Origin: Blasia pusilla
Lineage: Eukaryota; Marchantiophyta; Marchantiopsida; Blasiales
NCBI GenBank assembly: GCA_050084515.1
Contig: CM114272.1
Span: 44,206,001-44,270,000, forward strand
DNA: 64,000 nucleotides
Direction: 5' to 3'
Shown here: positions 1 to 11,480 of the stretch, in pieces
Layout: each line of letters begins with the position of its first letter
Position numbering within the stretch: position 1 is the first letter of the stretch
Translations under genes and position numbers: made by a program
The notes under the pieces: generated by a model
Database searches by the model: none
Told to the model about the DNA's origin: nothing
What the model saw: the letters and a program-made list of their open reading frames with translations, nothing else

Positions 1-19
1 GCGTTACAAGGTGAGACAG

Positions 20-428
20 AAGCGTGCAACCCGTCCGAAGCGGACGGGTTGCACGCTTTGCTTATCTTGGGTTAATAGGCGAGGTACCAGGGCAACCCGT
101 CGATTATCGACAGGTTGCACGCTTTCCTATCCCTTGGGAAACAATGCGCCAACGTATTGTTCCGAGGCAACCCATTGCAATTCAACGGGTCACAAGATGT
201 ACCCTGAGTTGGACAATCCCACAAAAGTCCCCAACGATTGGTTGCCCTAGCATAAGCAAGCGATATCTTGTGTTTGATGCTAGCAAAATCTCCTCAAAAG
301 ATCTTCGGTCGGCAAGAAGGGGGTACCAACCCAACGGACTCCGACGGGTTCCAACAAAATGAAGTGTGCTTCCCAACCCACGTCTCTGATTCCCAAATTC
401 TGTAACCCACCTGACTTCGACAGGTTGC
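20..428. repeat. Cluster of five 27-nt palindromic repeat units
   Basis: Five units of exactly 27 nt lie at 26-52, 92-118, 167-193, 326-352 and 402-428. Each starts near GCAACCCGT and ends near ACGGGTTGC, with a self-complementary centre. The first is a perfect hairpin: arms 20-37 and 41-58 with a 3-nt loop. The second pairs with one mismatch. The others are more diverged, but several substitutions keep the overall palindrome. The same unit recurs nine times at 45155-45517. I do not recognise the family. Confidence 0.85.
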
Positions 429-681
429 AACAGAATTGAATCCATTATGTCAGACATTTTCACCTACCAAACTTCATCTTGTCAGTCAAATTCTGTCAGG
501 AGAATCTCAGTTCCTATTCACTATAAATTAAACATTCTCATTCTCATTCTCATTCTTAGTCTCCTCCCGGTGGAATCTTCTGGGAATGGATAATTATGTG
601 AAGCTCACTTGTGGCAGTCATCTAGCGGCCCTTCCTCAATGAGAAATCGTTGGACCGCAAGCTTGTGAGTCTTTCATAGCA

Positions 682-2211
682 GTGGATGAAAATTTTCTCT
701 CTGTTCGATTTCTTCTCCAAATTGGAACCATCTTTGTATCCAAGGATGTTAGGGTGGACGGTACGGAGGACATAATAGGTGAGACAGTCCAGCCAGTGAT
801 TGCAGACCGTAAAGTATGGAATCTCCTACCTCTAGCAAATGGTCAATACAGAGTTTACAGCTTGCCCCTGAATTCCTCTGTTTCCCAAGTAGACGGTCGA
901 GAATTTCCTAGCACACCGAGCTCTACGTTTGCAACTCCTAGCTCAGTAGATTCGGCTTCGACTCCAACTTCACACGCTCGTAATAATGTTGTTCTTCCTG
1001 AAGAGATTTTGGATGTTATCAACCTCAATGGATCTGTCGGACACCAACCGGGCCCTCTGTCCGCCTACTCGTTTCTCTTGCGAGTATTAGGCAATAGTTT
1101 GCTATCGTCTCTGGCCTTGAAAATGTTCAAGCACATTCTTGTCGATGAGCTGCCGCCCACGTATGATGATAATTTCATTTTTGAGTTGCCTCCACTTGCT
1201 GCTCCTGCTCAAAAGAAAGATGGAGGACGCCTGAAGGGTATGGACAGAAAGTCTGATTGTCATCGATGGTGCAGGCTTCAACGGACTAGTGCTTCAATTC
1301 CAGATGGTCCTTGGATTGTCTCCCGCCGCCATTGCGTTGGAGCCTTGGAGTGTAGAAGTCCAGCATGCCCGTATCTAGAGCGCAACGAGCGAGTCGATAC
1401 ATCGCAAATACCCTCCCAAGAATGCAGAAACTCCATATGAGGTCGGTGCCACCATACCGCCGAGAGGCCATCGATGTCCTCATTGTCAGGCATAGCCCTT
1501 CTGCGTTGGAGTGTCCTGCATACATATTTTTCATTGTCCACGACTTAGGCTCCATGTCAGAGTACACAAGGCTGGCAGTTCATGTTGGCTCTCACACTCA
1601 TCGTGTGACCGATGCAATTCAAAGACACATCAAGGAGGATGTGGCGAAGAAAGTTTCCGAGGTCTGCAGAAACTCTCCGGGTTCAAAGCCCGGAGTGATC
1701 AAGCTCACAACAACATCACAAATTTATGAACAACTTCTTGGAATCCCTGGACAGGGTGAATTCACGGCGGCTGAGGAGAAAAAACTCTGGGAAAATCTCG
1801 CATTTCTCGCTGATCCTGAATGCTTCCGGAATTTGCTGCGTCAAATACGGGTTTTGGATGGAAAGACGGCCAAAATTGATGCCATCGCCAGAATCAAGGC
1901 CAACTCCAGATTTCCATTCATTCAAAGATGGCAGTTCATGGGCCAAGGAGGCGAGGGATCCAGGGCCTATGTCTTCAAAAATGTCAACCACAGGTCCGTC
2001 GAGTGGCCTCGATCTTATAGATTGAATGAGGGAAGGGGAAGATCTTTACGACAGCTGGGTAAGCTTTGATATTTGCTACAGAGTGCTGAACGGATGGTTG
2101 ACAATGGATGCTCACGTTTATGACCATGTGGGGAGGCTGGTTCCCCTTCTCAATTATATAGGGTATATACAAGCAACCCTAACCCTAATCCTAAACATAA
2201 TCTTGAGTTAG
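682..2211 (+). pseudogene. Broken gene, probably transposon-derived, with Cys/His cluster
   Basis: Coding-like sequence runs through three frames: 682-1440, then 1365-2069, then a frame covering about 1990-2211. Most of the first part is low-complexity Ser/Thr-rich and acidic. Around 1255-1480 there is a Cys/His-rich region (CHRWCRLQ, RRHCVGALECRSPACPYLE, then GHRCPHCQA in the third frame) that could bind zinc. It is followed by HDLGSMSEYTRLAVHVGSH. The last frame reads SFDICYRVLNGWLTMDAHVY, which resembles the first-Asp region of some DDE transposases. Switching frames twice restores a plausible single protein, so I infer a decayed transposon or domesticated-transposon gene. Family assignment is uncertain and no intact start-to-stop frame exists. 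The tentative start is the ATG at 685. Confidence 0.45.
2175..2195 (+). repeat. Short interstitial telomere-like (telobox) sequence
   Basis: Three consecutive CCCTAA-type units (AACCCTAACCCTAATCCTAA) match the plant telomere repeat complement with slight decay. Such teloboxes occur in plant promoters and as interstitial relics. Here it lies just downstream of a pseudogene, so no function can be assigned. Confidence 0.6.
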
Positions 2212-3039
2212 ACTAATTATGATTAACTAATCCTAGTTAAGATAATCACGCCAGCGCTTATCTAACTAACCAATATTAAGCTTCCCTACTTCGAATGAGT
2301 ACCAAATGTAGCAGTTTGAGTGTCCGTTAAGCTTGACTATAACTTAGTCTTCAATAAAAGATATACTCTCTTGTGTTGCATGTTTGCTTGAAAGACTCTA
2401 AAGCCTTACGATGCAACACATATTCATAAGAAGAAACTAATCTTGCACGAATTAAACTCTTGAGTTCATCCCAATAGTTTATGGTAGGTTCTCTTTTAGC
2501 CTCTTTCTTACGTACGTTGGATAGACAGCAACCGATGTCTGGCTACATCTCCCAATTGGCTACATGCATGTAAAAACCATAATTATTTTTCAAAGCATTG
2601 TAAATTCATAGATATGGCTAATTTCCAACTCTCAAATTGGTTGAGATTTCTCTCCCTATTATATATGGGCGGCTATGTAGGTTTAGGCCATCGAAGCCCT
2701 CTCCGTGGTTAGACGTAAGGGATAACAGGTGAAACTTGAACTACAATAACTTGAGAAGAAGAAGCTTCTCTAGATGCAAGCTTCTGTGCCTCAATCATAG
2801 GGACTCCATCCTGAGCTATATATACTAACGATATGCCAATCTGACTTACGTTGTCTTGAAAAGCTTGACAGCTCTTCAATCTCCCTTTCTTGATCTCTCA
2901 ACCTACTTTGTAATTCTAATCTCGCAGCTTGAGATGCAGCAAGCTACTGCTCCATCCTTCTCAACTGATTTACACACAAGGAAGCACTCAAAAACCAAAC
3001 AAGGCACATGATCTAACCACCTTTGATACCAAAATATTG
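2212..3039. other. AT-rich stretch without a recognisable gene
   Basis: No convincing open frame. The minus strand at about 2860-2960 reads as a short Arg/Glu/Leu-rich coiled-coil-like stretch (ASQAARLELQSRLRDQ), perhaps the remnant of a retrotransposon gag. At about 3021-3036 the complement is TTGGTATCAAAGG, resembling an initiator-tRNA primer binding site of a copia element, directly outside the left arm of the inverted repeat at 3040. Confidence 0.3.
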
Positions 3040-3294
3040 CGGAAAAACAGTACTAAATGCCCAAACCAGGTAATCACCATTGACAAAATTGAAACTTTTG
3101 GTAATAAAGTACTTTTCCATGCGTCATTGACCACTCAAATCACTTTCAACTATACATTTGAACTCTAAGATGTAAAATTCACAGCTTAGTTCTCCTTAAT
3201 TAGAAGACTACTGAGTCTCATCATCGAAGCTCAAGACCCAAGGCTTAGAATCCAGCTATCAAATCTGTATGGCAGTCTACAAGCTTCAAAGACT

Positions 3295-3331
<37 letters not shown>

Positions 3332-4335
3332 TCTCTCTCTCTCTCTCTCTCTCTCCTTCCAATTCCCAACACCAATCATTGTGAAAATTGAATGAGGCAT
3401 TGATCTTATCTTCTTAAGTCTCCAGATTCTCCAAGATATAAGAAATTTCTCTCTTCAAACCTCTTCTTGATCTCTCTTGATTGCAAACACCTTCAATCAG
3501 AAATCAACTATTCTACAACATCCATGCGCACTTAACCTCACTTTCTGAGAGCTAGAGAAATGATCTTGATGTGATTCAACTTCTGAAAGAAGGCACATCT
3601 TCCTAGCTTTCCAATGTTGCCTCAATATTCTCAAGCTTACAAATGCATTTCCCAAAAAACTCTAAAATATCCTCCCCAACGAAAGTTGGAATTGATGTTT
3701 AAGGTCCTAATCCTAAACCCTAAAATATCATCTCTAAATTTGATTGGAGATGACATTTTAGAGCTTTGTGGAATTTTTATTTGTGAGCGCGAGAAGATTA
3801 GGGCAACATTGGAAAGCTGAGAAGACATGTGTTTTTTTAGAAGTTGAATCACATCAACATCATTTCTACATTTTGAAGAAAGTGAGGTTAAGTGCGGAGG
3901 GGTCTTGGAGAACAATTGATTGCTCATTGCAATCAAGAGGGATCAAGGAGGGGTTTGAAGAAAAAAATTCTTCACATCTTGGAGAATTGGGAGATTTGCT
4001 AAGATAAGATTAGTGTCTCACTCAATTTTCATAGTGATTGTTGTTGGGAATTGGAGGAAGAGAAAAAGAAAAAGAAGTCTTTAAAACTTATTGACTATGG
4101 TACGGATTTGATAATTGAATTCTAAACCTTGAGTCTTAAATTTTGATAATGATACTAAATGATCTTTTAATTTAAAAAAATGAATTAATTAATTTTATAT
4201 CTAATAATTAAAATGTATAAATAAAAATTATTTGAATGATAATAGCAGGTGAAAAAGTAATTTATTATCGAAAATTTTAATTTTATGAATAATAGTGATC
4301 ACCTGGTTTTGGCATTCAATAAAATTTGTCCTCGA
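3040..4335. repeat. Long imperfect inverted repeat (about 0.6-kb arms)
   Basis: The left arm (about 3040-3676) and right arm (about 3745-4335) are reverse complements with scattered mismatches and indels; the loop is roughly 70 nt. Anchor matches include AAGATAAGAT...TTGGGAATTGG (right arm 4000-4055 against left arm 3358-3415), GGCAACATTGGAAAGCT near 3800 against AGCTTTCCAATGTTGCC near 3606, and TGATCACCTGGTTT near 4296 against AACCAGGTAATCA near 3063. The left arm holds a CTTT/CT microsatellite; the right arm has a short GA-rich tract at the matching place. A primer-binding-like sequence outside the left arm suggests the arms could be two head-to-head LTRs; a foldback transposon is the alternative. 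Confidence 0.8.
3292..3355 (+). repeat. Compound (CTTT)n(CT)n microsatellite
   Basis: Nine or so TTTC units are followed by about twelve CT units, inside the left arm of the inverted repeat. The right arm carries only a short GA/AAAAAG tract at the corresponding place, so the expansion happened after the arms were formed. Confidence 0.95.
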
Positions 4336-5960
4336 CATAGAAGCGCTCCATGAGAGGGATGACCGAACTCTTCCGTGGACCACTCCTACCCACAATAACC
4401 AGGGTATTCCGAGGCTGAGCCTCTCGAAGATGGGGACGTCAGGTTGCGCGCTAAGTCCACGTTACTGAAGTCGATTCGACGTTAACATTGTGCAGTGTTA
4501 TGGACAATGTTACGGGGTTACGGGCTGCCGATAGATCAGTAGGAAGATTTCGGAAACAGCGGCCCTTCCAACACGGAAGGCTGCAAAATTAGGTGTCGCT
4601 ATCCCCAGCGATCTGCATCGATGGTCAAAATGGAGAGTTAGGAAGCGCCGAGATTTCTCCTAATAAGAAAAAGTGAGTCGTAATTGTACGTTGAGGTATT
4701 GGTATTAATTTGAGTGTGTCTTGGAGGCGAGTACTAATATGCCCGCGATGAGAACCGTAAGGATCACCCCAGTACGTCGCCGCCAGCCGCGATCCCGTCA
4801 CGTATTATTTTAGCACCATACCAAAAGAGTAGCGCCCCAGATCAGAAGAAAATACACAGAATACAACCACTTCCTGGGCCCCTCGCAAGCGCCGCTTAAT
4901 ACCCGAACGGCAACGTCTTCTGCAGCAAATGAGCATATTCTTTGACCGCTTTCGTTCGCCTTCGCATGAGTAAACGGTGCGGATGTCAGCAATTATCTGC
5001 AACCATCACCACGAAACATATATTTGGGACCGTTCGATTTTCTACAGAACCAGTGAAATAACTCTATGGATAGAGTCTGGAAGACGACAGATTGCCACGA
5101 TTGAGTTGGATCAAATACGAAAACTGCTCAGTTCCATTTGACTTGTCTTGGGAGAATGCGGTGAAAGTTAGCCGCTCAAAAAAATATTGTCCAGGGGAAG
5201 TTTAACTCATACGAGAGGGAGAGTTCTTGGTTGTAATATGTTTATACTTATACCAGTGTTACCTCAATAATCGGCTATGCAGAACTCACCTGTGTAGTCC
5301 ACAATTTTTCCAAGGGCTAGAGGTGTCAGAGTCCTCCCAATGGGTGATCCACTTGCATAGAGCCATAATCTGTCCCCACGTTCACCCGTGTATACTGTCT
5401 TTGTTCCATATTTGGGGATCATGATACGAATTGGACGAGGAGAATAGCGCAACCATTGTCGGGAAGATATGCGTACCTAGCCAAGATGTAACGAGCACCG
5501 CCAGAGCGACCCATGCATAATACAAAGAATACTGCACAGTCGAAGAAAAGAGATCAGCTCTAGGGCCCTGGCGCATTCTTTGTCACCTCTAATTTTCTCT
5601 AAAGATAGCTAGCAGAATGAAAACTGCAAGTTATGGTACCCGTCCTTCCTAATTGCAAAGATCGTGTGATGAGGTGAATTGGAAGGCTGAAAGTACCTTT
5701 TCCGTATCGCCCCGTAGGCGTCCGGGATCAGTTCCACGCCTGAAATCGTTGGGCAGTCTCCCAAGGTCTCTCAAAATGATAGGCAATGAAGCCCCATGAA
5801 TAATGGCACTTATAGCACCGAAGAACATCAGAAAGTGATCAAGGATTTCGGAGAAGAATAACATTCGATGGAATAGGACCATCGGACCGTCTTGTTTCCT
5901 TTCTTTCGCTGGTGTCTTCAAGTTGCATCCTCCATCTTCATCTCTGTGGCTCTACATCCT
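4325..5960 (-). pseudogene. ABCB-type (P-glycoprotein) transporter pseudogene, 5' half
   Basis: Minus-strand exons match the order of plant ABCB exporters. 5925-5690: N-terminus and first membrane helix (LFHRMLFFSEILDHFLMFFG, then AIIHGASLP), ending at a GT donor. 5536-5477: YSLYYAWVALAVLVTSWL, flanked by TGTGCAG and GGTACG splice sites. 5420-5285: a segment starting YTGER, only partly ABCB-like. About 4990-4700: IIADIRTVYSCEGE, then KEYAHLLQKTLPFGY and GALLFWYGAKII with internal stops and frameshifts. About 4590-4520: TPNFAAFRVGRAAVSEIF. 4445-4330: PDVPIF, then a decayed Walker A region (VGRSGPRKSSVI instead of the GGSGSGKST type) and LMERFYVED. Homology stops at about 4330, where the inverted repeat begins. 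At least three frame disruptions make it nonfunctional. Confidence 0.85.
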
Positions 5961-8269
5961 GTTTCGTAGTCTCCAAGCCATTCCTTAAACTCTTTGCATC
6001 GTGCTGTGTTTGGAATTCTTTGTTATTGTCAAAGGCGCGTGCGTTGTCGCAATCCAACTCCATACTCTACACTACGAACTGCACACCTCCAGCTCTCGGA
6101 GTCCCCATGCCCATAAGGAATTCTTAACATAGGAACGTTAAGGGTTCACATAGATCCACGAATAGTACCACATAACCTCCTCTACGAATATACACAACTC
6201 ACGAATTCCTAGTCAAACTTCCCGGTATCTTTATACTTATTCAGTGACCTTTCGTCTTCACTGTATGGTCTCAAATGCGTAGGTGGAAGTTGGAACATGA
6301 GGTGACTGGTGCACACCTCGCGCGGTGTCATTTGTCAATCAAAGAAGTTCCCAAAATTATTAGGTTCACATGTGTACACCAATCATCCGTGTCTCCTATC
6401 GCCGTCTTTAATAATTACCTGGACTTTTGAAAATAACTACAGTAATAGTAGATCAAGGTCCCACGTTTTTCCCCCCAAAACCTGGGAGTCTCGATATCTC
6501 TCAGAGTACACATACTAAAAGGGGGTTTCTTTCATTACCAGTAAAAACTTTTGTTTTGGGCATTTATGCTATTAAGGGAACGTGTAGGTTTAGGGTAATG
6601 AACAAAACCAGCGGTTTTTTTCTCTCTTTTATGAATCAGCGTTCCTCTCCTTTGTATCCCGATGGGTTTTCAGTTTCTATTTTCTTAAAAACATGATGTG
6701 AAACTCTATAACTAGTTTACACCTTATCACATGTTAGTTTTTTTCCGATTACACAAGTGTTCAAATAATTTTGTTAGCTGTTCACAATCATCTACTAGAC
6801 AATTTATAACAAATATCTAGGTTTAAATCACATTCACCTTATCACATGTGCTTCTTTCTAGTAATCCTTACAAGCAATTAATGGAATGGAAGCCTATTAA
6901 CCGTGGTGATTTTCGAGCCTCCAAAAACTGACCAAAAGAAAGCCATAACTGTCTTCCTCACTCCAACTTTCCATTCTACAATGGTCTTGATTTCCTACTT
7001 TTTGTAGGATTCATCATTATGTCACCTCCATTCAATTTTCATGCATGTTATATTTTCCCCTTTGCTTCTCCAATCCTAATTTCACAGCCTTGGCATGATT
7101 TGCACGGGATAAGCCTCTCACCAATTGGGAGCCAAGGATCTTATCCATTCATAATAAATGAAATATTTTTAAAGTATTAAAAAAGGGTTCTCTCCCTCCT
7201 TCCCCCACTATCTTATCTACCTAAAATAGGCGGACTTGGAGAATTCTCAACCTCATATGCAGCCTCTATTGTTGAAGTGTCTTAAACATATCTCCTATGA
7301 CTCGGATAGACATAATAGCTAAAGTATGTTACAGAATAACTTTTCCAAACAATTCCAATAATTGATGTAACCAAGAGGTCCTCATAATCAGGTATTTTCC
7401 TTTCTAAGGCAATCTTTAAGGATGCCATCCAAATATTTTGTCATTAACCTATTATGAAATTTAATCATTATTGTATTTTGAATTGAAAAAGCTCTTAGAA
7501 ATAGCATTATTCACATATTACACTCTAAACAATGTTAGCCAAAACAAGTAAGTAAGAGAACTTACATTGCAAAGATAGTCCCAAAGTCCCAAAATATGTC
7601 TTTCCACTCGATTATGGCGATGAGCTTAAAAAAATGAAATTATTGTTTCACAATTTTAGGGCTCACCAAAGTAGGCTAGAAATGGCCCCTCAAGGCTGAT
7701 ATCCCTCCAAAATTTGGACACAACTCAATTTTGATATCTACTTGGGTAGCCAAAGTTAGGTAAGAGATGGTACGACATATCTTCTAAGAATGTAGAAACA
7801 TTTAAGTTATGGTTTTCCATGAAAAAAAAGCATTAATTCGTAATAGACAAAATTTTAGAATTCAAAATACTTTCAAATAGCACGATTAGACCAATATTAC
7901 TAGCATCTTCAAACTTATTGTTTATTCTTGCTACTCGAGTTAATAAGAATGAATAATTCATCTGCCCAAAAATACAATTGGTCAATAATTAAAAATGATC
8001 TCAACTTGTTTTATAAATTTGAAGCATTACTATTATCTTTGGAGGAAAAATATCCATGACTACTTAAGAATTCAATCCAACACCAATTTCAGAACATAGA
8101 ATGAATTAAGACATATGTAGGTCACTCCTCATAAAGGGAAGGGCGACCTACACTCATAGGTCACTTCCTAAGAGCAAGTCACATATGACCTCTCAAAATA
8201 GGGAAGTACAAGACCCCTCTAAGGCCTCGATACTATCTCTCCCTACACCTCATCTACCATGATAGATGT
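5961..8269. other. Long AT-rich region with no identified gene
   Basis: Short open frames at 6309-6518 and 6427-6696 have no recognisable domain. About 8110-8230 contains several copies of an AGGTCAC-type motif in both orientations (GTAGGTCACTCCT, ATAGGTCACTTCC, CAAGTCACATATGACC), possibly a transposon terminal region. I see nothing else of substance. Confidence 0.5.
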
Positions 8270-8972
8270 CATTCACAACTAGGGTTCTAAATGCTCATAG
8301 TTTGGGGATAAAGTCTCATTTTTGTAAGTGGAGCTTAGGTGGTTGGGTTGCGTTCTCATTTTTGGATCTATAGCTTTGATTGTAAGGTAGTCCAAAGGGA
8401 ATCAAGGAATGTCATTCGGAACTAGAGTTTTGAATACTCCTTGCTTAGGTGGTTGAGTCGAGTTCTCATTTTTGGATCCATAGTTTCGATTGTGAGGTAG
8501 TCGCGACGGAGCCATATTATGGTTGTTATTTAGAACTAGAGTTCTAAATTCAGTTGGTTGGATCAAGCTATTATTTTTCTAACTAGAACCTTCTTTAGGG
8601 ATCAGTTTGCATTTTGGAACGACAACCATAGTTTGGGGATTAGTTCTCATTTCTATAACATAACTGGATCTATAGTTCTTACAGTAGCCCGTGTTTGAGT
8701 TGTCATTCAAAACTAGAGTTCCAATTGACCCTCATTCTCAATTCTGAGAGGGAGTCCTGATAGAGGTCAATAATGTCATTTGGAACTAGAGTTCCACTTG
8801 CTAATCGCTTAGGTGGATGGATTGAGTTCTCATTTTTGGATCTATAGCTCCAATTGTGAGGTAGTCCCAACAAAGCCATTTTTCGATTCTTATTCGGAAC
8901 TAGAATTATGATTGATCCTCGTTCTCAATTCTGGAAATGGATCTTTAGTTTCGATAGTTGAGTAGTCTCGAC
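8270..8972. repeat. Degenerate tandem array, left half
   Basis: The sequence is built from diverged copies of a unit holding TCATTCGGAACTAGAGTTC, TTCTCATTTTTGGATC and TGTGAGGTAGTC. The GTAGTC landmark recurs at about 8386, 8496, 8858 and 8964, giving a basic spacing near 110 bp. The same family occupies 26200-26830. The array ends abruptly at GTCTCGAC (8972), where LTR sequence starts, in the middle of the GTCTCGACGGAGGCC portion of the unit. Confidence 0.75.
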
Positions 8973-9597
8973 AGTCGTGCGCATACACAACCCTCATCGC
9001 TGGTCACATCTACATACCACACGACACCGATCTTTGCCAACATACGGGTAGATCCACAAATAAATGAAATATACTCATGCATATACAAATGGACCCCATA
9101 GTAAAATCAGAGTAGTAAAAATGGCTCATCCGGCCTACAACTCAACTCATGAATCTACATCGGTATATCAAACCACATCCACCCTCCGGTATGAGGGAAT
9201 CTGGAAGCTAGCACCCTAACTCTTCCATACCCACACACGTCTATGCAAGAGAGGTGCTCCTAGCTTCCTAAGGCTCAACATTAGAAAGATGGCTTGGGAA
9301 AACCATCTTCCTCACTCTTATATCCTTAGGAAGAACCAAAAGGCTCTTCCCCCAAAAATAGCCTTCCCAATGGTAACCTGCATGCACAGGTTACCGGATG
9401 ACTGTTGACTCGGTCAACGGGTCACCTGACGGACTAAAACCAAAATAGAGAAATCGCCATAAATGACATTCCCAACACAACAGACATGTCGCCAACCTCA
9501 TTTGACAACCCGAGACGAAGTTACATCCGAACAACCCGCTCACTATCTATGTCGTTGACGCGATAGAACTCTACCTACGTCAAAATAAGATGTGACA
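8973..9597 (+). repeat. LTR-like segment (gypsy type, 625 bp)
   Basis: It starts AGTCGTGCGCATACAC, apparently a decayed TG start since the next copy has TGTCGTGTGCATAC, and ends AAGATGTGACA. The last 145 bp match 26053-26199, and the part from about 9286 matches 52054-52351. It contains stem-loops, for example GATGGCTT...AACCATC near 9290 and GGTAACCTG...CAGGTTACC near 9380. The left neighbour is the tandem array; the right neighbour is the start of another copy at 9600. Confidence 0.7.
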
Positions 9598-9599
9598 AC

Positions 9600-9735
9600 T
9601 GTCGTGTGCATACACATCGCTACACAATCCACATCGCTGGTCACATCTTCACACTACACAACACCAATCTTCCCCAACATCCAGGTAGATCCACACATAA
9701 ACAAAATATACTCATGCATATATAAAGGGACCCCA
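9600..9735 (+). repeat. Second copy of the LTR start
   Basis: Direct repeat of 8973-9108, including TCGCTGGTCACATCT and ATATACTCATGCATAT, beginning 2 bp after the first copy ends. Similarity is lost near GGGACCCCACAAC. A tandem LTR arrangement, or a second nested insertion, would explain it. Confidence 0.75.
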
Positions 9736-11042
9736 CAACCGCCCCCCTAGCTGGCAGTTGGGTCCCCCTAACTCCAGATAACACACACATATGTCCCGGA
9801 CATAATCTCCTATCCTATACACATCTAGCACCATCGATGGCGTCATCCCCGCAACACTGCCATACTGTAGCAACCCGTTGTGTTGATCTCTCTAGAGAGA
9901 TCTAACATTCTTATACCATGCTTCAAACACAGGCATGGCTCCACGCCTATCTGACGAGCTTGTCTGCACTCCACGCATCTCAACGTTGGTCCCCAAAAAC
10001 GATAACGAAGCTTTGCAACATGGGAAGAGACACTCATTTTGGCATGTCTTTCCATGGGACTCAACGCTATGAGAATGTCCTCCGCATGTGTGCTGCTCTC
10101 CCCGAACCCTCTTGATCAACTAACACCACTTATGAATGCTGCCAACGTGGTCACAGTATCTTCACGTGGTCGACCACCACTACCCCCTACAAACAACACC
10201 GGTTGATGGCTCACCCGTCCATCACCTGATTGCCACTGTCGTCACCCTCATGACCAAACGAGTGCCAAAGCGGAACATCGAAACACTAGCGGGCTCACGC
10301 TAAGATGGTTTGCGCGTTGGAGTGGTCTCGAAGAAGAGACAAGAGTTGAGACGCAAGCAAGGCGTTGCGTTTCATATGTTGTGGTCGCGATTGAGAAACC
10401 TGGACCAAACGCAAATCAAGACTTGAGAGGAGTCAAGTATAGGAAGTGGGTTGCCAAAGGAAGTGATCCGGATTTGGTACGCCACTAGCGTTTGGGAGTT
10501 TTCGACTGTATTTTTGGCCATAACATTTAGTGCCAAGATGCGTTTGGGACAAACAAAGATGCGTTGGAAAGCTTATGGAAAGTTGGTTGAGACGCACTAA
10601 AGATCTTTGCAAACGCACAAGTAGCGGCTGAGTAACGGCTCAAAAATGACTGTAAGTAGAGTCCGGTTGAGGGCCAAAATGAAGGGCCCGACCATCCTTT
10701 CCCAAAGGAAGCGGGGGGTGGAGATCTCCAAAAGTACTAGTAAGGGGAAGGTCTCCAAGGGTGCTTGGGACTCGAACCCCACTTTGGGCGCCACGGGGCG
10801 GCTTAAGGGCATGGAACGGATCGGGAGTTTGGAGTTGGGCTTGAAAACCTGAACCAAGTCTATTCAGGTGAATTTTAGAGATCCCTCTTGGATTCCAACC
10901 CGCGACTCAATTACTTGGGTCTTGGTTACAAACTCGCACGAGGGCCGTTGAACAATTGGGACCGCTAGGCGCGCAAGTGCCGTTTTAGGTTCCTAGACTA
11001 ACCAGAAAGTCTGTTCCAAGTCTTGAAGGACTTGCCGTGTTT
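9736..11042. other. Unassigned, possibly internal gypsy remnant
   Basis: The minus strand at 9843-10119 is open for about 75 codons (GAMPVFEAWYKNVRSL) in a style reminiscent of retrotransposon gag, but no motif fixes it. ACGTGGTC-type words near 10148-10190 resemble, in inverse orientation, the minisatellite at 49093. An open frame at 10646-10852 (+) has no recognisable domain. Confidence 0.3.
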
Positions 11043-11480
11043 CACTAGAAGGAATATGGTGAATTTAGCACTAAGTCACTTACAAGTAAAGTCCAATACA
11101 ACTAAAATACAACTACATGTAACTAAAGCGTCATAGACGATAGAATATAGTATTAATTTGTTACTAAGAATGACTAGAGAATATGACATGGAATTTTCTT
11201 TCTAGATTTTTAAAATATTTTTAAAAATAATTATTATAAAGTAATGACATCGCATTATAAATGACTAGATTAGTGCATAAAGGATGTGGACATGGCTTGT
11301 TAGTCGCTTACAATTGAAGTCCAATACAACTACATGTAACTAGAGAGGCTAGATGGCATACTATAGAATTAATTAGTTACTAAAAATGACTAGAGGATGT
11401 GACATGGAAATTTAATTATCTAATTATTTTTTAAAATATAATTATTATAAATTAATGGCATTTCTTATGAACTAATTAAA
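11043..11480 (+). repeat. Possible CACTA element left end with subterminal repeats
   Basis: It starts CACTAGAAGGAATATGG, close to the better supported terminus CACTAGAACAATTCC at 21036. It is followed by two diverged copies, about 230 bp apart, of a block with GTCACTTACA or GTCGCTTACA, AAGTCCAATACAACT, CTACATGTAACTA and GAATGACTAGAGAATATGACATGG. CACTA elements carry short repeated subterminal motifs that bind the element-encoded protein. No matching right end is identified, so the assignment is tentative. Confidence 0.45.
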
